DNA of 64,000 nucleotides from Shewanella pealeana ATCC 700345 (GCF_000018285.1 NC_009901.1:1487001-1551000), one strand, 5' to 3'. Counted from the stretch's first letter, positions 1-8,832 are shown. Notes: generated from the letters alone by a model not told the origin. Numbers and translations: made by a program.

Positions 1-1091
1 ATCATGGCGCAGCCTAAGATGCCACTAATGAAGAATAGTGCGCGCAGCACAGGCTCTGCGAAGCGTCCGGTATGCAAGGCAATTAAGGTATCATGAGTAT
101 TATGCGCGCCCGACTCAGGCTCTATGCCTGGGCTGAGCAACTCAGCATTGGTACCGTTAAAGGTAATCGCCGTTCTTCTGTCAGTAACCGCTTCTCCGGT
201 CTCTTTATAGAAATTAACCCGGCTATTTTGATCGCTTGGGTTATTAACAACGACCTGTTTGAGCGGGGCTTGACCCCAGATATCTCTGACCTCGGGTAAT
301 AGCGTACTCAAGGATACCGTTTGTGCCTCAATGCCTATAGGGCTAACCTGTACTCTGCTTGGCCTTAACTCCTTACTAAAGGCTTTAAAGTCGCCATCAT
401 AGGCCGTAATAACACCCCATGGCATATACATCACCATCAGCGTTACAAGACCTGTGTAAGTGATCATCAGGTGATAAGGCAGGGCAATCACTGAGCTGAC
501 ATTATGGGCGTCTAACCATGAGCGACTGCCTTTGTTACGTCTAAAGCTGAAAAAATCCTTAAAAATACGCTTATGGATCACTATGCCGCTAATCAGTGCT
601 AAGAGCATAAACATGGTACAAAAGCCGACTATCCAACGAGCGACTTTAGCGGGAATGTAGTGCAGGTCAAAGTGCAAACGATAGAAAAAATGTCCACCTT
701 TCGATTCGCGTACCTCCGTGACCAACTCTTCGGAATCAGTTCTGGCAATATGCTCAATAAACTTACCCCGACGCTGACCCTCTTCAGGCTGTGTTTGCCA
801 GCTGTAGCTCATATAGGGCTTACGGTCGGTAGGGAAGTTAACTCGCCAGTCTCGCGCATCGGGAGCATGTTCTTCTAAATAGCGCTGAGCACGCTCAAGT
901 TCATTGGTTACCTTCGTAGCGTCATACTGCTGGAACACGTTTTTATGCAGCTCTGGCTTGCTCCACAACGTCATCTCATAACGGTAGTAACTGAGTGTGC
1001 CAGCAAAAAATACCAGCAATAATATCCAACATACGAGTAAGCCAACCCAAGTGTGCAACCAAGTCATGCTGCGAAAAAAAGTCTCTTTCAT
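1..1091 (-). CDS. PepSY-associated membrane protein (PiuB-like), C-terminus cut by window edge
   Basis: The minus-strand frame is open from an ATG at 1091 to base 1, so the C-terminal end lies outside. The start reads MKETFFRSMTWLHTWVGLLV, followed by a hydrophobic segment and a YYRYEM motif, which is typical of the first helix of PepSY_TM proteins. Further hydrophobic segments follow, and the visible end (RALFFISGILGCAM) is another helix. The family is found beside TonB-dependent siderophore receptors and is thought to help inner-membrane ferric-siderophore reduction or uptake; that role is from the family, not seen here. It lies 3 bp after a small DUF3649-like membrane gene, so the two are probably one transcript, and a Fur-like site lies upstream of that gene. 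Confidence 0.8.
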   Translation of the reverse strand, partial: MKETFFRSMTWLHTWVGLLVCWILLLVFFAGTLSYYRYEMTLWSKPELHKNVFQQYDATKVTNELERAQRYLEEHAPDARDWRVNFPTDRKPYMSYSWQTQPEEGQRRGKFIEHIARTDSEELVTEVRESKGGHFFYRLHFDLHYIPAKVARWIVGFCTMFMLLALISGIVIHKRIFKDFFSFRRNKGSRSWLDAHNVSSVIALPYHLMITYTGLVTLMVMYMPWGVITAYDGDFKAFSKELRPSRVQVSPIGIEAQTVSLSTLLPEVRDIWGQAPLKQVVVNNPSDQNSRVNFYKETGEAVTDRRTAITFNGTNAELLSPGIEPESGAHNTHDTLIALHTGRFAEPVLRALFFISGILGCAM

Positions 1092-1094
1092 TGT

Positions 1095-1406
1095 TTAACC
1101 TATTGCCAGAGTAAGCAGGTAGAAAAGCCCACTAAGTAACACAAGATCGCTTAATGCACGCCAATGGCTCTGTACACTAAAGGCCCATATAGCCGCACAG
1201 GCGTAGACTGCGAATGACAACATCATTGCCGTTAGTACGTTGTCTATCGGGGAAAAGGGCAGTGTTAAGGCGAGAACACTCGAAACCGTGGCGGCTAAAA
1301 GATAGCCTGCAAAAATAGCAGAAAAGGCGCGGTAGCCAATCTTCACTCTGTCTGAATTCAGAGTTAGATGTAAGTTTGTTTTTGTTGTTTGCACTTCGGC
1401 GTACAC
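1095..1406 (-). CDS. small membrane protein, DUF3649-like, iron-uptake associated
   Basis: About 103 residues with three to four hydrophobic segments (for example FAGYLLAATVSSVLALTLP and LSDLVLLSGLFYLLTLAIG) and no catalytic motif. Small proteins of this type (DUF3649) commonly sit between a TonB receptor and a PepSY_TM protein in iron-uptake clusters; the downstream neighbour here is such a PepSY protein, 3 bp away. The start is uncertain: a GTG at 1406 overlaps its own AGG, whereas a GTG at 1394 has AGG about ten bases upstream. A Fur-box-like element about 70 bp upstream would fit iron repression. Function is otherwise unknown. Confidence 0.65.
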   Translation of the reverse strand: MYAEVQTTKTNLHLTLNSDRVKIGYRAFSAIFAGYLLAATVSSVLALTLPFSPIDNVLTAMMLSFAVYACAAIWAFSVQSHWRALSDLVLLSGLFYLLTLAIG

Positions 1407-1471
1407 CTATTTGACGTAAGTTTGAAAAGCACATGAGAAAGTGATGACATTCTACATCAAACGATGTAACT

Positions 1472-1487
1472 GATAACTGTTTTCATT
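1472..1487 (-). promoter_or_regulatory. candidate Fur box
   Basis: The bases gataactgttttcatt match 12 of 16 positions of the Fur consensus (GATAATGATTATCATT). The site is about 66 bp upstream of the DUF3649-like/PepSY pair. The match is by eye and the binding is inferred. Confidence 0.4.
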
Positions 1488-1992
1488 CGTGTTTACTTTG
1501 TCAGCTTGCAAACTTGGGATATAGCTCGCAAATATTTAAGCGTTAAAACGCGCTCCAAGAAACGTTAAACGGACCAAGGTTTGCCTATTGTGACTGCATG
1601 GAAATGTGAATGATTTTGCGCGTAAGTGACTGATGCGAGGTAAACATCAAAATAAAATTAAATTTATTTGAGCAAAGAGTGATAAAAATCAAGCCAAAGC
1701 AAATTTTTTTGTCTAAATTAGTAGAGGTATAACGAGGTTAGATTGCTGTTTGCTAATACTCAGTATCCTTACGAATGCCACCATTAGCTTATGTTTTAAC
1801 CATAGTTATTCGGTCGCTTGATTAAAATTATCAATATAACAAAATGTGTACTTCCCCTATATAGACTGGGCTGCAGCGAATTATTAGGATAATTTCTTCA
1901 AGAATTTGTATAAATTATTTTTAATAAAGCTTGTAATTTAAAGCGAAAGCCTCAAATGTATTAGGTAGAAGTCATTGTAAAAAGGAAAACCT
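1488..1992. other. intergenic, hpf leader; no gene seen
   Basis: AT-rich divergent region between the iron-associated pair and hpf. I see no open frame with a credible ribosome binding site. The hpf promoter should lie here, but I cannot single out a convincing -35/-10 pair. Confidence 0.4.
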
Positions 1993-2349
1993 ATGAAAAT
2001 AAATCTTTCTGGTCACCACGTTGAAATTACAGACGTAGTAAGACAGCATGTCCAAGAGAAGTTTTCGAAGATAGAGAGTCATTTTCCAACCCTGATCGCC
2101 CTAGATATTATCGTTTCGAAAGAGCACGGCCAGTTCCAGGTTGAAATTAGAACCAATTATGAGGGAAGTCGAATTTCGGCGTCTGGTAATGATCCCGTTA
2201 TGTATCCCGCGATTACCAACGCAGCTAAAAAACTCGATGCGGCACTAAAGCATCGTAAAGGTCAACTAAAGGCCGATCTGCATTCTAAGCCTGTTGTGAC
2301 GACACCTGAGATTGCACATGAGAAAGTTCAAGAGATGAACTTAGTCTAA
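1993..2349 (+). CDS. hpf: ribosome hibernation promoting factor, short form
   Basis: 118 residues; starts MKINLSGHHVEITDVVRQHV, the usual beginning of the Hpf/YfiA (RaiA) fold, and keeps conserved blocks such as VSKEHGQFQVEI, SASGNDPVMYPAI and KKLDAALKHRKGQLK. It binds the 30S decoding region in stationary phase or stress and stabilises inactive 70S or 100S ribosomes. The length fits the short gammaproteobacterial class rather than the long form with a C-terminal dimerisation domain. AAAGGA lies eight bases before the ATG. It is monocistronic, with a strong terminator 40 bp downstream. Confidence 0.92.
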   Translation: MKINLSGHHVEITDVVRQHVQEKFSKIESHFPTLIALDIIVSKEHGQFQVEIRTNYEGSRISASGNDPVMYPAITNAAKKLDAALKHRKGQLKADLHSKPVVTTPEIAHEKVQEMNLV

Positions 2350-2388
2350 TCTCCAAGATCGATTCTTGTCATTAGACAATAGATAATA

Positions 2389-2423
2389 AGCCCCCGCTAC
2401 CTAACGGTGACGGGGGCTTTTTT
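2389..2423 (+). terminator. rho-independent terminator after hpf
   Basis: GC-rich stem agcccccg/cgggggct with an inner acc/ggt extension, followed by seven T. Confidence 0.85.
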
Positions 2424-2453
2424 TGACCGTTTTCTATTGGATATTGTTCCTGG

Positions 2454-4382
2454 TTAATCGCTTTCAGCTTTAGAAAATTCAGTATGATTTTCCTTAGGAG
2501 GTGGCGTCCAGCTGCGCTCCACTTTTGAAAAGCTGCGATAACGCTCGTCTTTCATCGCTTCGCTTAGAGTTTCTTCAAGCTGGATAAACATATCGCGATA
2601 ATGTACTAGGTATTTATCGTCTTCGGTGAACTGTTTCCAAGCCTCATACAGAGTGTCTTTATGAGTCGTTTCGGTCTCATAGAAAGTTGCACGCTGTTGC
2701 TCGGCCTTAAACGGGTGTACGCCAAGTTTTATCAGTGCATGCTTACCTAAATTGAGCGCCGAATGGAAGGTCTCGCTTACCATAAAGTCAGCCCCCGCAT
2801 TACGAAGACGATACAGGTGCCTTCGATCAAAGGCGCGAGCCATCACGATCACATGGGGATGGGTATGCTTGATATATTCGACTAAACCTACGGCTCGTTC
2901 AGGATCATCTATGGCAATGACAAGCATCTTAGCCTGCTCGATACCTGCAGTATGGAGTAAGTCGGGCTGAGTGGCATCGCCGTAATAGCTTTTTGTATTG
3001 ATTTTCCTTAAGTTTTCGATTTGCTGAACTTCATGATCCAGTACGACTGTTTTAACACCATTGGTCACCAGCAGGCGATTAACTATCTGCCCAAAGCGGC
3101 CGACTCCGGCAATAATCACAGTGCCTGTCTCGTCGATATCATCAGGCTCTCGTGTATTTTCTGTTTTTTCATAGCGGGGTAAAATGACTTTATCAAACAG
3201 AATGAATAGGCCTGGTGTGAGGAACATGGATATGGCAACCACTAGTGACAGTAACTGAGCAAGCTCGGTAGGGATCACATGGTTTTGCACTGTGTAACTC
3301 AGTAGCACGAAACCAAACTCACCCGCTTGCGCTAGGCTCAAGGCAAATAGCCAACGGTCACTGCCCCTGATCTTAAAAATAAAGGCCAGTACCAGTAATA
3401 CAGCGGCCTTAATCAGAATGACCCCAAGGGTCATTGCCATCACTGGGCCGATATTACTGAGCAGCACATCGAAGTTGATGCCTGCGCCCACGGTAATAAA
3501 AAATAACCCGAGTAATAGCCCCTTGAAAGGCTCGATATTGGACTCAAGCTCGTGTCTAAACTCACTGTTTGCCAATACAACGCCCGCAAGGAAGGTGCCT
3601 AGTGCGGGAGATAGCCCTACGAGGCTCATGAGTGCAGCAATACCAATAACCAGCATAAGCGCGGTGGCAGTAAAGATCTCCCTAAGTCCTGAGCTGGCGA
3701 CATAGCGAAATAGCGGACGACTCAAATAATGACCGCCAATCACGACGCTAGCGATGGCCATCAAGACGACCACTCCGTAAGCCCAGCCCGGCAGACCTGC
3801 GACGAGCGAAAGCTCCTCATGGTGCTCTGCAGCACTTTGGGTGACAGACTGAGCTTTTTCGACGAGTTCAGGCAAGGCCAAGAGCGGGATAAACGCCAGC
3901 ATAGGGATCACGGCGATATCTTGAAATAACAGCACCGAAAAGGCATTCTTTCCGCCTTCGGTTTTGGTTAGACTCTTCTCATTGAAGGTCTGCAGTACGA
4001 TAGCGGTCGATGACAGCGAGAAAATCATTCCCACCGTGAGGGCGATACTCCAGCCATAGCCGAAACTCAGGGCGATACCCATCACCACTAAGGTAGAGAG
4101 TCCTACTTGAAGTCCACCTAAACCAATAAGTTTATTGCGCATATTCCAGAGCATCTTGGGCTCAAGTTCGAGACCTACTAGGAATAGCATCATCACCACG
4201 CCAAATTCGGCAAAGTGCTGCAGTGTGTTGGTTTCGGCACCGACCAGACCAATAATAGGCCCTATTACTACCCCTGCCATTAAATAGCCCAGCACTGAGC
4301 CTAGGCCGAGCCGCTTAGCAATAGGCACGGCGATGACGGCGGCGCATAAATAGATAAAAGCTTGAATAAAATAAGCAGTCAT
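2454..4382 (-). CDS. kefB: CPA2 glutathione-gated K+/H+ antiporter, KefB/KefC type
   Basis: 642 residues. The N-terminal ~390 residues form a multi-helix Na_H_Exchanger domain with signature stretches FLVGLELEPKMLW and GTFLAGVVLANSEFRHELE. A cytosolic RCK/TrkA-N domain follows from about residue 415 with the nucleotide-binding motif GVGRFGQ and a later YYGDATQPDLL. In the Kef family this protein releases K+ and acidifies the cytoplasm during electrophile stress and is held closed by glutathione. It starts two bases after the stop of an ancillary oxidoreductase gene, the usual kefGB or kefFC pairing. KefB versus KefC cannot be told apart safely; the upstream partner and gene order favour KefB. 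Confidence 0.85.
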   Translation of the reverse strand: MTAYFIQAFIYLCAAVIAVPIAKRLGLGSVLGYLMAGVVIGPIIGLVGAETNTLQHFAEFGVVMMLFLVGLELEPKMLWNMRNKLIGLGGLQVGLSTLVVMGIALSFGYGWSIALTVGMIFSLSSTAIVLQTFNEKSLTKTEGGKNAFSVLLFQDIAVIPMLAFIPLLALPELVEKAQSVTQSAAEHHEELSLVAGLPGWAYGVVVLMAIASVVIGGHYLSRPLFRYVASSGLREIFTATALMLVIGIAALMSLVGLSPALGTFLAGVVLANSEFRHELESNIEPFKGLLLGLFFITVGAGINFDVLLSNIGPVMAMTLGVILIKAAVLLVLAFIFKIRGSDRWLFALSLAQAGEFGFVLLSYTVQNHVIPTELAQLLSLVVAISMFLTPGLFILFDKVILPRYEKTENTREPDDIDETGTVIIAGVGRFGQIVNRLLVTNGVKTVVLDHEVQQIENLRKINTKSYYGDATQPDLLHTAGIEQAKMLVIAIDDPERAVGLVEYIKHTHPHVIVMARAFDRRHLYRLRNAGADFMVSETFHSALNLGKHALIKLGVHPFKAEQQRATFYETETTHKDTLYEAWKQFTEDDKYLVHYRDMFIQLEETLSEAMKDERYRSFSKVERSWTPPPKENHTEFSKAESD

Positions 4383-4384
4383 AA

Positions 4385-5005
4385 TTAGTGCTCCCGGATC
4401 AATTGGTCGAGGTGACCATTGAGTTTTTCAAGGGATTGAGCCTGTTCGATATCGAATCTGTCCTCACTAAGTGCCTTGAGTGTTCGAACCCACTTTTGCA
4501 CATGGGTATCGACTCGGTTTTCCTCTGAGGCGCTGCGAGCGCAGAACAGGGCAAAAGGCGCTAAGAACTTCATACCGGTTAAGTTGGCCATCTGCTCAAG
4601 GGGGCGAAGTAGCTCTCTTAGGGTAAAGTGATTGTAGCCATCTTCATTGTAGGCGGCTTCACTGCCCCCTGCGCTAAGTGCACACAAAAAGGTTTTGCCA
4701 CATAGGGTTTTACCTTTAGTACCGTAGGCAAAGTTGTACTCTAAGACCAGATCTTGCCACTCTTTTAAAATGGCTGGAGTGGAGTACCAGTACAGCGGAA
4801 ACATAAAGACCACTATGTCGTGGTCTCTGAGTCTTTGTTGTTCTTTATCGATATTGATCCTGAAAGTGGGGTATTCACCATAGAGATCAATGGCAGTCAC
4901 GTTCGGCTGTAATTGGGTCGCTTTAAACAGGGGAGTGTTGATTTCAGATCGTTCTTGGGAGGGATGTGCATACAATACGAGGATTTTTTTTGCCGCGAGT
5001 GCCAT
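4385..5005 (-). CDS. kefG: Kef ancillary NAD(P)H oxidoreductase, KefG/KefF type
   Basis: 206-residue flavodoxin-like fold protein (flavodoxin_2 family). The start KKILVLYAHPSQERSEIN binds the flavin phosphate in this family, and FMFPLYWYSTPAILKEWQD with the following ALSAGGSEAAYNEDG are family signatures. Kef ancillary proteins bind the antiporter, are needed for full efflux, and have quinone reductase activity. The stop is two bases before the antiporter ATG, so the pair is almost certainly co-transcribed and co-translated. KefG rather than KefF is a naming choice from context. Confidence 0.82.
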   Translation of the reverse strand: MALAAKKILVLYAHPSQERSEINTPLFKATQLQPNVTAIDLYGEYPTFRINIDKEQQRLRDHDIVVFMFPLYWYSTPAILKEWQDLVLEYNFAYGTKGKTLCGKTFLCALSAGGSEAAYNEDGYNHFTLRELLRPLEQMANLTGMKFLAPFALFCARSASEENRVDTHVQKWVRTLKALSEDRFDIEQAQSLEKLNGHLDQLIREH

Positions 5006-5282
5006 TTTTTATCCAGTCAGTTGACATAACAGATTGTTATTTAATCTAGCATAGACAGCAAGATGCGCTAAGTTTTTTTGAGATTTGAAGGCTTGCTCTT
5101 CCATCACAACGAAGACCAATATCAGCTAAGTAAAATGGGTCCACCTTATCTTTGATAGCGCGACGGCTTGCACTTGGTATGATTAAAGGTGTGTTGTATG
5201 GTGAGGTATCTACTCATTAAGATATAGCGTTAAAACAGGCAGATAGCTACATTGGTCACAGAAGCTATAATCTAAACCAATA
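5006..5282. other. intergenic upstream of nnrS
   Basis: Divergent region between kefG and nnrS. It holds no gene I can support; its right end leads into the CRP and NsrR candidate sites annotated separately. Confidence 0.4.
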
Positions 5283-5296
5283 GTGATTGTTATCAC
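5283..5296 (+). promoter_or_regulatory. candidate CRP/FNR site upstream of nnrS-nrfA
   Basis: gtgattgttatcac is a perfect inverted repeat (GTGAT-N4-ATCAC). It matches the CRP half-sites TGTGA/TCACA at 8 of 10 core bases and the FNR site at four of five bases each side. In Shewanella, CRP is the known main activator of anaerobic respiration genes, which fits the respiratory genes downstream. Confidence 0.6.
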
Positions 5297-5329
5297 GAAT
5301 AGGCGCAGATACACTGACGATCAAATTAA

Positions 5330-5352
5330 AAGCTGTATTTTAAATGCGTGTT
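5330..5352 (+). promoter_or_regulatory. candidate NsrR operator
   Basis: An 11-1-11 inverted repeat centred on base 5341 matches the gammaproteobacterial NsrR consensus (two AAnATGCATTT half-sites) at 17 of 20 defined positions. nnrS is a classic NsrR target. The site lies between the CRP site and the nnrS ATG and covers the alternative GTG at 5348, which argues for the ATG at 5366 as the real start. Confidence 0.6.
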
Positions 5353-5365
5353 TGTGGGGTGGACT

Positions 5366-6577
5366 ATGTTGAATATTGACGATCCAAAAGCGACTGAAAA
5401 GATTCCGGCCATTTTTCGCTTGGGATTTAGACCTTTTTTCTTAGGTGGTGCGGCGGTCGCAATGCTATTCGTGCCTCTATGGCTACTCACCTGGTTTTAT
5501 CCGCAATACAGCCTGTTCCAAACCGACTTCTGGGTGAAGGTCGTGCCGTTGTGGTGGCATCCTCATGAGATGTTATTTGGTTTTGCATTGGCGATAGTGT
5601 GTGGGTTCTTGCTGACTTCGGTACAGACATGGACTAATCAGCCCGGAATGAAAGGTTGGGCCTTGGCACTGACTTTCTCTTGCTGGCTATTAGCAAGACT
5701 GACCCTACTGTTACCTGTTTCTATTCCTCTGTGGCTACCAGCATTGCTCGACTCTTTGTTTTTAACCTTCACCGCCATCAAGCTTTGGCGCTGCATTTAT
5801 AAGGTGAAACAGTGGCATAACATCGGCTTTCCTATCATGTTGTTTGTGGCGATGCTGATTAATCTCTTAAGCTATTACGCCCTAAGTGAGAGAGATTTCT
5901 CTCTGAGCCAGAATATTTGGCAAGCTATGTTGTGGTGGTTAGGTCTGCTTATCACCATAGTCGGTGGACGTGTGATTCCCTTCTTTACTGCTATGCGTAT
6001 AAAGGAAACCAAAGCTGAGCCTATCGCACTGCTCGATAGAAGCTTAATCGTTATTATGGTGGCGTTAGTTGTGCAGGCCATTACGCAGTTTATGCCAAAA
6101 GAGCTAGAGCAAGTATTACTCTACCTTGCTGGTGGATTACATTTAGTGCGCTGGTCACGTTGGAAGCCGTTGAAGACACTCAAAGAGCCGATGCTCTGGT
6201 CGCTGCATATCTCATATGTGCTATTACCTATTACATTATTAGCCATGGCTTGGAGCATAGATGACACCATGGCCTATCGCCACCTGTTGCATCTATTTGC
6301 AATCGGCTCGCTCGCAGGGATCTGTCTATCCATGATCTCCAGAGTTTCCCTAGGCCACACCAGCCGCAATATCTACGAAGGGCCTAATATGGCGCTAGCC
6401 TTTGCTTGTTTGCCTATAGCGGCAATCCTGCGTGCTGTGATGCCGATAGTTGCACCAGGTCAATATCAGCTTTGGTTATGGCTAGCGGGAGGACTTTGGT
6501 CGTTAGCCTTTGCAATGTTCGTATTTAATTATGCCTCGATACTGTCTAAACCGCGTATCGATGGCCGACCAGGATAG
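5366..6577 (+). CDS. nnrS: NnrS family haem-copper membrane protein, nitric oxide stress
   Basis: 403 residues from the ATG at 5366, which is preceded by GGGGTGG; an upstream GTG at 5348 lies inside the NsrR-like site and is less likely. The protein has about twelve hydrophobic helices and the NnrS hallmarks IFRLGFRPFFLGGA near the N-terminus, WWHPHEMLFGFA with candidate haem/copper histidines, GGRVIPFFTAMRI, and a C-terminal HLFAIGSLAGICLSMISRVSLGHT. NnrS proteins protect against nitrosative stress. The next gene, nrfA, starts 92 bp downstream with no terminator between, so both are probably one NsrR/CRP-controlled unit. Confidence 0.88.
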   Translation: MLNIDDPKATEKIPAIFRLGFRPFFLGGAAVAMLFVPLWLLTWFYPQYSLFQTDFWVKVVPLWWHPHEMLFGFALAIVCGFLLTSVQTWTNQPGMKGWALALTFSCWLLARLTLLLPVSIPLWLPALLDSLFLTFTAIKLWRCIYKVKQWHNIGFPIMLFVAMLINLLSYYALSERDFSLSQNIWQAMLWWLGLLITIVGGRVIPFFTAMRIKETKAEPIALLDRSLIVIMVALVVQAITQFMPKELEQVLLYLAGGLHLVRWSRWKPLKTLKEPMLWSLHISYVLLPITLLAMAWSIDDTMAYRHLLHLFAIGSLAGICLSMISRVSLGHTSRNIYEGPNMALAFACLPIAAILRAVMPIVAPGQYQLWLWLAGGLWSLAFAMFVFNYASILSKPRIDGRPG

Positions 6578-6669
6578 TTTTCATCCTTAATATGAAGACA
6601 GATAGAAAATAGAAAAAAAACAGTTAGATAAATGCTAAATAAAAAGATGATAAGGTTGATAAAAAACAG

Positions 6670-8079
6670 ATGACAGTCATAAATCTGATGAAAGTTGCTG
6701 GTGCGTTCTCTCTAGCTTTGCTGATGCCGATTACGGCTGTACAGGCAGAAGAAAACGCCAATGCACAGACAGCGGCAGCAAAAGAGCAGCAGCTTAGAGA
6801 TAAATCGCTGCGTGAAAAGTTTCCAGTGCAGTATCAAAGCTGGCAGGAGACCTCTGAGCAGAGCGTGCGTGAAGATATGCTGGCCAGCTATCCTGCGGCG
6901 ATTATTTTGTGGGCGGGTTCGTCATTTGCCAAAGAGTACAATAGCCCTCGCGGCCATCACTTCGCGGTGGCAGATGTGACTCACACGCTGCGTACTGGGG
7001 TGCCGCCAGCGGCAGGAGATAAGGGCTTGTCTGGTAGCTGCTGGACCTGTAAAACCCCCGATGCGCCAAGACTGATGAAAGAGTTAGGTGTTGAAGGTTT
7101 TTCTGCCAAAAACTTTACCGATGTTGGCACTGAAGTTAATAGTGTGGTCTATTGCACCGATTGTCACGTTGACGGCAAGGCCGAGCTGGCTCTGCCACGG
7201 CCGCATGCCCAAGATGCGATGGCAAAAGTGCACCTGCCTTTCGATAAGCAAGATGCCAATATGCAAGGAGCACAGGTTTGTGGTCAGTGTCATGTGACTT
7301 ACTATTTCCAACCCGAGCGCAGTGACAAGGTCAATATACCGTGGATCTTCGGTAACAATGTTGACGATATAGAGAAGTATTACGATACCCGTCGCTTCTA
7401 TGAGTGGATCCATCCTATTTCGAAAACACCCATCTTAAAGGCGCGACACCCTGAGTTTGAGCACTGGGTGAGAAGTGAGCACGCCGAGGCTGGGGTAACC
7501 TGTATTACCTGCCATATGCCGGAAGAAACAGATAAGCAAGGCAATAGCTTTACCAGCCATAAAGTGAGTAAAGCACTGGATCATTTCGATTCGGTTTGCC
7601 AAAACTGTCACAAGAGCGAAAAAACCATTATCAAGTCCCTTGAAAACAGCAAAGCTAAAATTGATGCTAAAGCGCGAGAAGTGGAAGGACTGCTAGTTAA
7701 AGCACACTACGAGGCGCAAGCAGCGTGGGAGGCGGGCGCAACATGGCCGTTGATGAACGATGCCATTATGGCTATTCGTCATTCACAGTGGCGCTGGGAT
7801 TTTGCCATGGCGTCCCATGGCCTGTACGCCCATAACCCCAAAGAAGGCAATGCGCTTTTAGATATGTCGATCAGACAGGTTAATTATGCCCGTGAGTCAT
7901 TAGCCGAGATCTTGAAGAAGTTTGCTGTTAGCAAAGTGGACTATCCCGACATTAGCAGCAAAGAGTCGGCTCAAGCTGCTGTTGGCATTAAGCTTGATAA
8001 ATTGACCCAAGAAAAGCAGGAATTTATTAAGCAAGAGGTTGATAAAAATTGGTCTGAGGTGACTCGCTACGGTTACTAA
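6670..8079 (+). CDS. nrfA: ammonia-forming cytochrome c552 nitrite reductase
   Basis: 469 residues with an N-terminal signal peptide (cleavage near AVQA-EEN). Five haem sites are visible: the diagnostic CWTCK at residues 124-128, where lysine replaces histidine at the catalytic haem, then CTDCH (162), CGQCH (204), CITCH (278) and CQNCH (310). HPEFEHW and SQWRWDFAMASHGLYAHNP are typical NrfA segments. The enzyme reduces nitrite to ammonium with six electrons in the periplasm and also handles nitric oxide, which fits its place after nnrS. No nrfBCD or cymA is present nearby. The sequence is quite different from the NrfA I remember for S. oneidensis, so it may be a second type. Confidence 0.95.
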   Translation: MTVINLMKVAGAFSLALLMPITAVQAEENANAQTAAAKEQQLRDKSLREKFPVQYQSWQETSEQSVREDMLASYPAAIILWAGSSFAKEYNSPRGHHFAVADVTHTLRTGVPPAAGDKGLSGSCWTCKTPDAPRLMKELGVEGFSAKNFTDVGTEVNSVVYCTDCHVDGKAELALPRPHAQDAMAKVHLPFDKQDANMQGAQVCGQCHVTYYFQPERSDKVNIPWIFGNNVDDIEKYYDTRRFYEWIHPISKTPILKARHPEFEHWVRSEHAEAGVTCITCHMPEETDKQGNSFTSHKVSKALDHFDSVCQNCHKSEKTIIKSLENSKAKIDAKAREVEGLLVKAHYEAQAAWEAGATWPLMNDAIMAIRHSQWRWDFAMASHGLYAHNPKEGNALLDMSIRQVNYARESLAEILKKFAVSKVDYPDISSKESAQAAVGIKLDKLTQEKQEFIKQEVDKNWSEVTRYGY

Positions 8080-8096
8080 TCGTCTTGCAGCATGAC

Positions 8097-8148
8097 TTAA
8101 GTTAGCGGCTTAAGTTAGCGGCTTAAGTTAGTGGCTTAAGTTAAAGGC
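8097..8148 (+). repeat. four tandem 13-bp repeats
   Basis: Units ttaagttagcggc, ttaagttagcggc, ttaagttagtggc and ttaagttaaaggc follow one another just after the nrfA stop and run into the terminator. Confidence 0.9.
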
Positions 8149-8174
8149 TCTAAGGTCCTCCTTTGAGCTTTTTT
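8147..8174 (+). terminator. probable terminator of nnrS-nrfA
   Basis: gctc-t-aagg / cctt-t-gagc stem (one T-T mismatch, TCCT loop) followed by a run of six T. Confidence 0.65.
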
Positions 8175-8343
8175 CTTTATTGTTGGTCTGGGTGACAGAG
8201 TTAATACAAGCTGATAATCTATTTTGAGTGGATATAATTCGCTCGATATCTTTTTGATGTTAAGTCATCAGGTATTAGATATTAGGTATTAGGTATAGGT
8301 TTGAAATTGTCGACTTATCGCTAGCAGACAACAGGGACTGACC

Positions 8344-8832
8344 ATGTGTAATAGGGTGATTTGGTTATTAACGCTATCTTTTGTAAGTTTGTTTTTTTCA
8401 ACCTTTAGCTTCGCCTTAGATAGTTTGAGTGAAACCCAGCTGAAGCAGAAAGGGCTAGAGTTTGTTGCAGCGAAAAATGCCAGGCAGAGGCTTGATAGTG
8501 GGGTCGATGATATCGACCATTACCTTAGCTTGTTATCAGCTAATTTTATCGATGAGTATGTCCACTACAAGGTGACATTTTCTGCCGATAAAGCCAAATT
8601 ACGCGCTCGTTTGCTAGAGAAAATGAAACATCAAACCTTGGAAAATCAAGTGCAGATCCAGCAGATGATAGTCGGGCCTAACGTAGTCGTAATAAAGCTG
8701 GTAGAAAAAGGCAGAATTACACCCACAGGTCAGAGTCTACCGCTGGATATCGATCGTCTCAGTGTAATTAGCTTAGAGTTTGATAAGCATGGGCTTATTA
8801 ATCATATCCGTCGTCATGGCGAGTCGCTATGA
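8344..8832 (+). CDS. secreted protein of unknown function
   Basis: 162 residues beginning with a clear signal peptide (hydrophobic core LLTLSFVSLFFSTFSFA). The mature part has helices followed by a beta-rich C-terminal half (QIQQMIVGPNVVVIKLVEKG, then LPLDIDRLSVISLEFD), the pattern of a small SnoaL/NTF2-like alpha+beta barrel; that assignment is weak. I do not recognise the family. The ATG at 8344 is preceded by acagggactgacc with little Shine-Dalgarno match. It lies just upstream of an AraC regulator in the same direction and may share its transcript. Confidence 0.65.
   Translation: MCNRVIWLLTLSFVSLFFSTFSFALDSLSETQLKQKGLEFVAAKNARQRLDSGVDDIDHYLSLLSANFIDEYVHYKVTFSADKAKLRARLLEKMKHQTLENQVQIQQMIVGPNVVVIKLVEKGRITPTGQSLPLDIDRLSVISLEFDKHGLINHIRRHGESL

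Noticed and set aside
93-878. Plus-strand frames within the PepSY gene region
   Set aside because: The minus strand carries a continuous recognisable protein over the same bases; the plus frames have no ribosome binding site.
1177-1434. 85-codon minus frame overlapping the DUF3649-like gene
   Set aside because: Polar, Arg-rich out-of-frame shadow; the overlapping frame has clear membrane helices.
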